From the NCBI GenBank assembly GCA_922989275.2, contig OV277870.1, positions 37,320,356-37,384,355 on the forward strand: a stretch of DNA of 64,000 bases, in the 5' to 3' direction. This DNA is from Gari tellinella (Eukaryota > Mollusca > Bivalvia > Cardiida > Psammobiidae). This document shows positions 56,308-64,000 of this stretch, one piece after another; positions within the stretch are counted from its first letter, which is position 1, and each line of letters opens with the position of its first letter. The translations under genes were made by a program, and so were the position numbers. A model generated the notes under the pieces. That model saw nothing but the letters and a program-made list of their open reading frames with translations, made no database searches and was not told the origin of the DNA.

Positions 56308-56808
56308 TACAAATGAAACCTTTAATGCAAAAAATGTTGTACAAATTAAAATTTTAATGCAAATAATGTCGTATTCTTACATTTCTCCTATTTAAATTAT
56401 GTTATTTTGACCAGAACAACCTTATTTTAGTTCAGACTTGTAAATGTGACTTTCAAATTTGCTTGAGTGAAAGTTCTACATTTTGTTCCATATGGGCTTC
56501 CATACCATTGCTTGTTTAGCCATTACACCGGTACCATGGAGTGATCCCCCTTTGTGTCTGTAGTATCAGTATCATGACTAAACATTGTTTATGAAATTAC
56601 TCAAGACATATTTTTCATCAAATTTTAGCACTTTCTGATAGCATACACTTCCTTCAAGAAGTGAACATTAAATTTAAACCAGGTGAGTTATTATCTGTTG
56701 GACCATCGTAACGTAAACATTAAGTACACCGGTATCATGGGGTTCCAGGCTATTACCGAACAGTAAAAAATATTGCGTAGGTGTTCGGTAATTGGTGCAC
56801 CCGCTCTA

Positions 56809-56991
56809 AATACTTTCAAAAATAGGCTAGACAAATTTTGGGAAAATCAAGAGGTCTTTTATAATTATAAAAGTGATTTAGTTTGCACAAGTAATGCAGG
56901 AACCGGAAGCACCAGTGCAAGCCAAGAAAAAGAGTCTGACGAAGAGGACCTACCAGGACCTGTGTCGGAAAACAACGCTAAGTAACGCTAA
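56809..56991 (+). CDS. LINE polyprotein C-terminus and 3' tail, part 2
   Basis: After the TA at 56807-56808 the LINE resumes with NTFKNRLDKFWENQEVFYNY and ends with acidic, Ser-rich residues and a TAA at 56983-56985. Joined to 51945 it gives KNVNTFKNRLDKFW with no base gained or lost. CGCTAAGTAA then occurs twice (overlapping the stop), the short 3' tandem repeat usual for this group; there is almost no 3' untranslated region. Confidence 0.9.
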
Positions 56992-57260
56992 GTAAAACTA
57001 CAACTCTGACTATTACCTGTTCATGAACCTGTCTGATGAGTTTTGTATCCAATATCTGTCCATTGCAAGTCGAATACTTTAGAAAAATAGAGAGCAAGAA
57101 AATACACAGCCTCTGCAACCTTGAAGTAATAGTTACTAAGGTGAATGTTCTTGCGGAAATGACGTCATAAATAAAAGAATTAGCCGAAACAATCCGCATT
57201 CAAATTTCCGTAATTGTTCGGATATTTTACGGAATAAAACGAACGACGTTGCGGCTGCAA
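56992..57260 (+). repeat. Repeat block, right half of interrupted copy
   Basis: Matches 3470-3745, starting GTAAAACTACAACTCTGACT and including AATGACGTCATAAATA. Confidence 0.9.
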
Positions 57261-57482
57261 GTAGACTACATGTAGCCTGTTAACCTGTGTTTTCGCCACC
57301 CTTAGCTATATTTTTCGCGCATGCGCTTTTTGATGTAACATTTCTTACTTGTTCACGGATCTAATTCTGAACTGAACCTTCAATAACACGAATATATACA
57401 AATAATACTTGTGAAATAAATACAAATGTAAATTACTGTACCGTTTTCGAAGGAGGTCATTGCTCTGGATCATCGGGATGCT

Positions 57483-57882
57483 TTCTTGTCAATTCGCCAC
57501 CTCTGATTGGTCGTTCGATAATTAGGTCAATGTAGGCTCTGTCAGTATGTTATAGTTTGTTTCATGAAATTTGAACATTGTTTAATGATTTTGAAATATT
57601 TAATTTTTTAAAAGTAAATAGATCTAATAACTTTTACAACTTTACAATAAAAAAGTAACAACGGGCAAATAGAGATAAAATTACCAACATGTCCTTTGAT
57701 TTGAAACTTTTTGTGAATTATTGTTATTTTACCTGTTTCTTTCGCATTTTCAGCGCTTGAAATCTTCCTCAGTGTAACTGTCCTAGTATTCGGATATCCT
57801 CTGTAGTTTTCGGACATCCTCGGTAGCCTGCTCGTGACGGAATTCTAAGTTTTGCTTAGGTGGCGAATTGACAAGAAAGTGG
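57483..57882. mobile_element. Inverted 20-bp sequences enclosing a possible exon
   Basis: CTTTCTTGTCAATTCGCCAC at 57483 and GTGGCGAATTGACAAGAAAG at 57862 are perfect inverted copies 400 bp apart. They may be the ends of a small element or paired regulatory sites. Confidence 0.5.
57733..57817 (-). CDS. Possible first coding exon
   Basis: On the minus strand ATGTCCGAAAACTACAGAGG opens a frame MSENYRGYPNTRTVTLRKIS plus SAENAKETG, ending at ACAG/GTAAAA, a plausible donor in phase 1. The peptide is hydrophilic and basic. It could be the start of the RS-type gene at 36225-32205, which lies downstream on the same strand, but the phases differ, so another exon would be needed between them. It lies within short inverted copies, so a mobile origin is also possible. 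Confidence 0.3.
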
Positions 57883-58342
57883 CGAAATGACAAGAAGCAA
57901 GGATACATGTATGCAAAAAATAGACATAAAGCTGCCACTTTCAGTTCGACTGTTATTATAGTTCTTCAAATGTCATGAAAAAAGAGTTAAATACATTAAC
58001 CCAGTTCTTTCAATGACCCCTACTCCAATTGTTCTCTCTAGGCACGTCTAGTGAAAGTAAATGTAAAAAACATGAAACCTGTGGCATAGCCGTATAATTT
58101 AATCTAAAGAAGCCCTGACCTAATGCAAGGTTTTTATTCCAAACAAAACAATCAAAAATAAGAGACGGTCTTCACATGAGACACTTCACTGAGTCTTTGC
58201 TAGGAAATTCAGCAGGTTTTGCATGCTTATTTGCAAACTTTTACCGGACTATGTGTAAACACTAAAGCAAGTTATATGTCTTCAAAAAACTTACACCGAA
58301 TATTCTCTGAGTCAATTTATGCGATTGAGGTTTCACATCAGC
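57883..58342 (+). repeat. Repeat block, uninterrupted partner of 12.3-13.7 kb
   Basis: Runs without a break through the point (near 58285-58295) where the 12.3-kb copy holds a 1.05-kb element. Confidence 0.8.
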
Positions 58343-58490
58343 AGGGCCCAGGGTTATAAAGCGTCTGAGTTGAGTTTGATATTGTTCTCATGCATTTGAT
58401 TGGTCAGATTTGAGCCTTGGCTCAAATCTGACCAATCATATGCTTGGGAAGTACTTCAGACTCAACCCAAAGGCTTTATAACCATGGGGT
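58343..58490 (+). mobile_element. GGTCAGATTTGAGCC hairpin element
   Basis: TGATTGGTCAGATTTGAGCC faces GGCTCAAATCTGACCAATCA around TT; the whole 148 bp is an imperfect palindrome. Confidence 0.85.
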
Positions 58491-58601
58491 CTAACTACTC
58501 TTCTACAGTAGCCTAGCTTTAAGCTACAGTCCGCTGTTCACAAGTCAGCAGGCCCCGTTGGTTCGACTCCATTCCAGGGTTTGACATTATAAGAATAATA
58601 G

Positions 58602-58853
58602 TCTAACCCCTTCACCGTCTTACCCCGAGTATTCTGTATCTGTATCTAAGATCTACGTCGTAGAATCCTGTTTTTACACAACGTTAAAGAAGGTACGCCA
58701 TTTGTATCGTAGGGAAGCGGCGTCTGATCAGGATCCAAACTGTTTGACACAATTTCGACATTTCTTCAGTCAAAACATCCATAAAACGGACTTAAACAAT
58801 ATTGCAGACGACACTACCGATGCAGACCAAAATTTGGAGGTAGAAGGGTTAAT
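58602..58853. mobile_element. TTAACCCC-type MITE, eroded palindrome
   Basis: CTAACCCCTTCACCGTC at the left and TTTGGAGGTAGAAGGGTTAA at the right. Only the right half of the palindrome remains (GCGGCGTCTGATCAGGATCC, 58717-58736). Confidence 0.7.
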
Positions 58854-59500
58854 TTGATTGATTTGTTTAGATTTTACGCCGCTTTCAACAGTAGTTCTGT
58901 CATATCGCGACGTCCAGCTAATTACAGGTGGAGGTAGACCCTAGTAGTCCTTTATGCACTGTTTCAGACACGATTCGGCAACTGGGTAGAACCATTGACC
59001 TTCCACAAGCCAGTTGGAAGGCGGTAGAAGGGTTAAAGCAGACGATAACACTTGGCAAAGAAAGAGTAATTCAGGAGCAAAAGTTAATACAGAAAGCTCA
59101 TTACTTTTGTCCTGCATTATACTCCATATTACCTTAGATAAACCCGCCCTTCTTTCTTGAATAAACTCTGAACACAGACTTAACTAGACAGTTTTCAAAC
59201 AGATGTATCTTCTATGCAAACTCCAGCTACACGTCTAGATGTAATTGTGATATTAATGACCAAACTTCCAGCTTCCCATGTCTGCACGAAACATCACGTG
59301 CGACATTGTACACGAAATTGCTTTTTCTCATAGTAAAGTCACTGCACCCGTTTTTCTCTATTACAATGTGTCTTACTAAAGACACGAGTTCACTTTCGAT
59401 TTGTATCTGCGTTTGTCAAGCCATTGTTTACCAAACATTCTTCTGCAAGTTAACATTTAACCCACCTCTCTCATTTATGCCCGGCACCATGTAAAGCAGC
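58854..59500. other. No supported gene
   Basis: A plus-strand frame from 58928 reads VDPSSPLCTVSDTIRQLG and then runs into MITE-end sequence (GGCGGTAGAAGGGTTAA). An AG precedes it but without a pyrimidine tract. Left uncalled. Confidence 0.4.
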
Positions 59501-59603
59501 GTCTCATCAGGGTCCACAGTCTACACTGTTTGCTGACCATGTCCAATTTTGTCGACGATACACAAAAACTTTGTGCCAACGATCCCATATATGGGTAATA
59601 GGG

Positions 59604-59667
59604 AAACAGTGTAGACTCTGATCAGACGCCGCATGATGCGGCATCTGATCAGAGTCTACACTCTTTG
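59604..59667. repeat. GATCAGACGCCGCAT palindrome
   Basis: AAACAGTGTAGACTCTGATC faces GATCAGAGTCTACACTCTTT; the core GACGCCGCATGATGCGGCAT is nearly perfect. A half copy precedes it at 59500-59530. Confidence 0.8.
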
Positions 59668-59961
59668 CCGATATAGGGAATGGCAATAAAAAACATATCG
59701 AAAATGAAAATTTATACCAGGCACCCTTAGGTAACAAATGAACTTACCCAATATATAGGCTATTTAGCATGGAATAGTCCTCTGGACGCAAAAGGGTTAT
59801 TGGGTTAAGGGCATGGGGCGCCAAATTGGTTCTCCTATATAATTCATATTTATAAATTGCGCCATTGTAATAGGCCAAAAAGGCCAATTGTTATTTCAAC
59901 CACATGTGTTATCCTTTATAAGTAAAAAATATCATCGCCTCATGATGCAGTGACATGGTCG

Positions 59962-60105
59962 GGTCCAGTGTTATGAAGAGTTTGCGTTGAGTTTGAGATC
60001 TTTCTCAAGCATTCGATTGGTCAGATTTTAGCAAAAACTCAAATCTGACCAATCAAATGCTTGAGCAAGATCTCAGACTCAACCTAAATTCTTTATAACC
60101 TTGGA
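59962..60105 (+). mobile_element. GGTCAGATTT hairpin element
   Basis: CGATTGGTCAGATTTTAGC faces CTCAAATCTGACCAATCAAA; outer arms GAGTTTGAGATCTTTCTCAA and TTGAGCAAGATCTCAGACTC. Confidence 0.8.
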
Positions 60106-60910
60106 CACGAGTGTTCCACTACCCTTTGGCATCTAGGCACCGGTTAAAACAGGGGACTGGTGTGAGTGGTGTCCATTCGATACCTTAAAGATATTTCCTC
60201 AGTCCATTGATGGACCCCCCATTGTTCTCGATAGGCGTGAAAAAGCTTGCAGCATAAGCTGTCAGCGGGTATACCAATCTCAGTTTACCTGGTGAGGCCC
60301 AGATAAACTCATGCTCTAGAGGCTTTTCAATGGTTATTTCTAACCAAACTATATAATATAATGGTCGGGTCTCACATGAGACGCTTCAATGGTTGTTTGC
60401 TACCGTCATACAGTTTAAACATATTTTATTTTCAAAATGTGCATGAAAATGGGGTTTGGTCACAAGTTCTGACAACACTAGTTTTGATCCTTCCCCTACC
60501 GGCATGTGCACAAGATCCATGTATTTTGCAAGGAAATTGTCTGGCAAGGCGTTATGACCGAAAGGTCGTCAGGAAATGTCTTTAACAATTCGCCTGCTGC
60601 CGTATCCGACTGATTAGGGAATGGACTGTATAAGAACGGTTTACTGCATACATATGAGTTATCTGATTATTCGCCTATACTTATTGCAAAATGATTTTCG
60701 ATTTCATACATTCTGGATCATGGTCTTGCGTCTAATAACAATGCAATACGTTTCACAATGTATACATATAACTTAGTTTTCTCTTATAGAACATACACGG
60801 GAAACTAAATATGATTCATCCACCCATGAAACTTTAATCTGATAATTCCTGTTTCCAATTACGTCAATCCCATTTGTGACTATTAAGGATTGTTTCCTGT
60901 AATATATTGA
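60106..60910. other. Repeat remnants, no gene
   Basis: 60410-60510 resembles 1030-1180. The 74-codon plus-strand frame at 60361 has no recognisable motif. Confidence 0.4.
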
Positions 60911-60911
60911 A

Positions 60912-61084
60912 AGAAATAATCTATATTCTACCGTTGTTAAATGGCGATTTAAAAACGGTTGGGAGTTTTGAAGCGCAGGAATTGGCCACGAAGGCCAAAG
61001 GCCGGAGTGGACAATATCTGCGCATCACAACGACCGACCGTTATTAATTAGCCGATTAACAACGATAGAACATAGATTATTTTG
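60912..61084. mobile_element. Fold-back MITE, ATAATCTATATTCTACCGTT ends
   Basis: GAAATAATCTATATTCTACC with GTTGTTAA is mirrored by TTAACAACGATAGAACATAG with ATTATTTT. The tip holds GGCCACGAAGGCC and AAGGCCGGAGTGG. Confidence 0.7.
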
Positions 61085-61295
61085 ATTCTGACATTTTAGA
61101 TAAGGGTCTAACCGGTTTAACACTGGCTCTGTTTTAGTAATAAAGGGGAGCAATTGCATCGGACTATACTTTCACAAAGAGTATCTACATTTAGCAGGAA
61201 CGCCCTTCTTTTGCTGTTCCATTCTACCCATTTCAAAAACGTCATACCTAATAAAAGGAGCAGACTCTAGCTTTGTTCTGAACAAGGGTGACCAT

Positions 61296-61371
61296 TAAAA
61301 GCAGGTCGAAAGTAAAGCAAAATGTGCCTTAAGGTGCATCCTGTACTCATTATTGCCTGCTTTAAGCTACC
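61296..61371. repeat. AAAGCAGG hairpin, eroded copy
   Basis: TAAAAGCAGGTCGAAAGTAA faces ATTGCCTGCTTTAAG with GTGCCTTAAGGTGC at the tip. Confidence 0.65.
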
Positions 61372-61494
61372 ATCTGCTAGGAAGTATTACGCCACATGCC
61401 TTTCATTGAAGGAACTGTGTTTTAACGCAGGGCGGACACAGGAAGAGCCTGCATAACGGACTATTTTCACAGCGTTGTTAATCTGACTAGATAT

Positions 61495-61748
61495 ACCACG
61501 GTGGATAATCTGTTATTCTTTCCCGTTTAAACGCAAACGTACGCAAACGCAAAGCACTAAAACGTAGAAAAGAACAACTTTTGGACAATTCTGATATTTA
61601 ATGTTTATCTTGGTGGCAAACAGTTTGGAGCCTGATCAGACGCCGGGTTTCCCGGCGTCTGATCTGGCTCCAAACTGTTTGCACTGTAAATAATAGTTTT
61701 AGCGTAAACGCGTTTATTGGGAAAGAATATAACGTTTTCCCCACTGTA
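61495..61748. mobile_element. CAGTGG-type MITE with 67-bp palindrome
   Basis: Twin of 31934-32179, same interior (GTTTAAACGCAAACGTACGC, GCGTAAACGCGTTTATTGGG). The palindrome 61616-61682 is almost perfect, with GCAAACAGTTTGGAGCCTGA facing TGGCTCCAAACTGTTTGC. Confidence 0.85.
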
Positions 61749-62474
61749 CCACGGTGAATTTGTTCTTTGTTTTAGAGACGAATTCACATGTAATGTTAGA
61801 ATGCAAAATTACAAACAATGCTTATTAGGAGTCGTCTGATCTTTGTCTATACTGTTTGTATTTTACAAATATACTCTTCACATGCACGTTGTTTGTTCAT
61901 TACGAGTATACTCGTCGCTATTGTTGAATCTGTTAACCCTTTAATTGTAACTTTTCAAATATACATTGACTTTAGAGATGATCGTCCCAAAAAGTTTGCC
62001 AAACAGTGCAGACCCTGACTAAAAGGGCCCTTTACTGACTGTACCAAATGTTTTACATCTTGAGCAAACGTTTAGTAAGTAGCAATACAGAAGTTGATAA
62101 TGTTTCTCATACAACATAAGGATAATTAAGTAACGTTTAACAAACATATAAAACATTCTCTTTACATTATCAACGAATGCTACACATTCATAGATTGATT
62201 CCTATTGTATAGTAATGGCAATTTGGAATTGCATGGGTTTTCAGCTGACATTTCACGTTCATCAAAAGTAGCATTAACATACATTATAACTTAACCTATT
62301 CCCGAGAGCCAAAACCCACTGCACATTTCATTTAGTGAAGTATCATCGAATTCTCGCGAGAATTCTGGTTCGTTAATTTTGTGTCAAAGTTCAGATGGTG
62401 TAAACTGATTTTCGTCTTAACCAATCGTTTGCTAGAATATCGTCTGCGTTACTAAGGTCGTCTGCAATTATTTG
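61749..62474. other. No gene seen
   Basis: Half palindrome pieces occur near 61830-61855 and 61998-62030. A small palindrome GAATTCTCGCGAGAATTC lies at 62350-62367. The rest is AT-rich. Confidence 0.45.
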
Positions 62475-63002
62475 TAACCCTTTCACTGCCATGACGTCAT
62501 AAATTTAAACAATTTTCTGTTTTTATTTATAAAAATTAAATTTTATGTAATTTAATTTAAGAAATATTGAAATGAGTGTCAAGCAGTTTGGATCCTGATC
62601 AGACGCCGCGTAACGCGGCGTCTGACAAAAATCCAAACTGTTTTCAAATTAGGCAAAACAAAAAAATACCTGTGTTTCCGGTAACCCGACCGACCCTAGT
62701 TTTCCCCTCCGATCCTAAACTTTTTTTTTCATTTTTCGAAAAATGTATATATAAGCTTAACCCTTTCACCGCCAGAATCGCCTAAAGTCGAATTTGCAAA
62801 CAGTTTTGATCCTGATCAGACGCCGCGTTAAGCGGCGTCTGATCAGGATCAAATCTGTTTGACACCCGTTTCGATATTTCTTATGGCATACTCTCTTAAT
62901 TCTAACTTTGAAATGATATTGCAGACAATAATATTGAAGCAGACGACACAATAACGGTGTAGGGGTAAAAACTCAAAAATAATTTGGCGGTGTATGGGTT
63001 AA
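62475..63002. mobile_element. Two nested TTAACCC-type MITEs, each with a palindrome
   Basis: The outer copy begins AACCCTTTCACTGCCATGAC (62476) and ends TTTGGCGGTGTATGGGTTAA (63002). The inner one begins at TTAA 62757-62760 with CCCTTTCACCGCCA. Palindromes: 62581-62643 and 62795-62862, both with GATCCTGATCAGACGCCGCG. Between them is a fragment of the GTGTTTCCGG element. Confidence 0.75.
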
Positions 63003-63080
63003 GCGAATGTCGGTATTTTTTGCGGAGCTTGTGACAGTCGTTTCTTGCGGAGCGTGTAATAGAGACTATTCCTCACTTAA

Positions 63081-63323
63081 CCCTTTCCCTTATAGAAGCG
63101 ACTTTTAGCGCATTTGATTTATTCCTCCGCTGAAGAAAAAAGTTCCAATGTATACAGACATAAACGTGTAACAAACGAATTTTTTTCTAAATTCTAGCAG
63201 ATGGTAGCTTAAAGCAGGCTGAAAATAAAGCAGAATGTGCCTAAGGGCACATTCTGCTTTATTTTCAACCTGCTTTAAGTGGTCACCTGTATTCAAAATT
63301 AGAAACAGGCTATTGGGTAAAGG
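63081..63323. mobile_element. TTAACCCTTTCCC hairpin MITE, full copy
   Basis: TTAA at 63077-63080 and 63324-63327. Hairpin 63207-63280 with CTTAAAGCAGGCTGAAAATA facing TATTTTCAACCTGCTTTAAG. Confidence 0.9.
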
Positions 63324-63510
63324 GTTAATTGCTTTAAAAGCTAATTTATAGACGTTTAAGCGTTTAAAAATTGATTGTTAAAAAAGCGTTAGCAAATCTA
63401 TTTTTGTTATATCTAAGTGAAATGTGTTCTAAATCTGTCATAAAGTACGTTCCTTGTACATATGATCTGCTAGTGAATTAACCATTTACACATTCAACAT
63501 GCAGACAATA

Positions 63511-63835
63511 CAGTGCTCCCTCCCTACAACGACCCTCCCAACAACGACTCCCTTTCTACAACGACGCTTGGCGTTGTTCCCCCAAAAAACATTAATGTCC
63601 AACCTTTTCATGGCTGCAATACCGTCTGCTTAAAAGTGTCGTCTGCTGTTTTTCTCAAAGTTACATAATGGACATTTTGACAGAAAAAACTTAATGAAAA
63701 GTGACAAACAGCTTGAATCCAGATCAGACGCCGCGTTTACAAATGTAAGCCAATTTCCCTCCCTATAACGACTCCCTCCGAACAACGAACACATTTTTGT
63801 CTCCCATTGGGTGTCGCTGTAGAGAGGGAACGCTG
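63511..63835. mobile_element. CAGTGCTCCCTCCCTACAAC MITE
   Basis: Ends CAGTGCTCCCTCCCTACAAC and GCTGTAGAGAGGGAACGCTG flanked by TA (63509-63510, 63836-63837). The palindrome is cut to its left half (GAATCCAGATCAGACGCCGC). Confidence 0.85.
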
Positions 63836-63848
63836 TACATTTCATTGT

Positions 63849-63891
63849 CATGCATGTCAAATGATTCAAATTGAATCATTTGACATGCATG
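63849..63891. repeat. Perfect 43-nt palindrome
   Basis: CATGCATGTCAAATGATTCA plus A is mirrored exactly by T plus TGAATCATTTGACATGCATG around a single central A. No mismatch in 21 pairs. Confidence 0.9.
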
Positions 63892-64000
63892 CAACACATT
63901 TCAAAACATAATTAACTACATCTATAATATATGTCACTACTTTGCTGTTTGGTTCAGCGATATTGAACAATAATGATACCAGTTCAGATTTTTAAGGTAA

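Larger units (their letters stand above)
53744..56750 (+). mobile_element. Tigger/pogo-like autonomous transposon
   Basis: The ends GTGGGACCCCATGATACCGG and (inverted) GCCTGGAACCCCATGATACC are flanked by TA (53742-53743, 56751-56752). A subterminal inverted pair, CTCCATGGTACCGGTGTA at 53767 and TACACCGGTACCATGGAG at 56524, lies further inside. The element is about 3.0 kb and contains one transposase gene with one predicted intron. All parts look intact. Confidence 0.8.
51946..56806. mobile_element. TA-flanked DNA element inserted in the LINE
   Basis: The 25-bp inverted ends GAGCGGGTGAACCTAATTCC(GAACA) and GAGCGGGTGCACCAATTACC(GAACA) agree at 21 of 25 positions. Words like ATTCCGAAC/GTTCGGAAT recur inside (51959, 52322, 52364, 53552, 53577, 53597, 56755, 56783). 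A third, internal copy of the end, GGTACACTGACACCGCTC, lies at 53605-53624. Apart from the Tigger element nested within it, it carries no recognisable gene, so on its own it would be a roughly 1.85-kb non-autonomous element of the Tc1/mariner group (inferred from the TA target). Confidence 0.85.

Noticed and set aside
58928..59137. 69-codon frame beginning MEVDPSSPLCTV as an exon
   Set aside because: It runs into MITE-end sequence and the upstream AG lacks a pyrimidine tract; kept only as a note.

Overview
This window looks like nuclear DNA of a bivalve mollusc, most likely a heterodont clam or a dreissenid-type mussel; the species cannot be fixed from sequence alone. It is AT-rich and almost intron- and repeat-only: spliced exons with GT-AG borders, CR1/jockey-type LINE debris, many TTAA- and TA-flanked miniature inverted-repeat elements (MITEs), tRNA-derived SINE pieces, a 165-bp satellite, and modular arrays ending in CGGACGGAC-type sequence that I know from bivalve genomes. 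No bacterial-style operons, rRNA or CRISPR were seen.

Layout. 0-3.8 kb: dispersed repeat blocks and a LINE fragment on the minus strand. 3.8-12.2 kb: a large imperfect inverted duplication whose arms each carry a start-codon exon with a splice donor, with SINE copies inside and a candidate minus-strand exon pair (10971-10997, 9465-9521). 12.3-15.6 kb: two copies of a ~1.05-kb element in opposite orientation. 15.6-20 kb: AGGTCA-rich and TGACCTACT-rich degenerate arrays with two clean MITE insertions. 20.2-22 kb: a CG-rich, CGACC/CGATC-rich stretch. 22-26 kb: LINE 3' end and MITEs. 26.4-29.7 kb: about 20 copies of a 165-bp satellite. 30-37 kb: three well-supported exons of one minus-strand gene encoding an Arg/Ser/His-rich protein tail (36225-35905, 35322-35222, 32320-32205), with tandem copies of the last 3' splice site upstream of the last exon. 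37.4-46 kb: modular arrays, a fold-back element and a ~2.3-kb tandem segmental duplication. 48-57 kb: a three-deep transposon nest (a Tigger/pogo element inside a TA-flanked element inside a CR1-like LINE) with an intact-looking transposase. 57-64 kb: a possible first exon and more MITEs.

How it fits together. The only strong host gene is the minus-strand RS-type gene; its introns are packed with mobile DNA. The largest intact coding potential belongs to mobile elements: the LINE polyprotein (split by a later insertion but otherwise open) and the Tigger-like transposase with a C-terminal PHD-type zinc finger. A recurring palindrome with core GATCAGACGCCGCG is shared by several otherwise unrelated MITE families. 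Repeat copies inside the window give empty sites that date and prove several insertions without any outside data.
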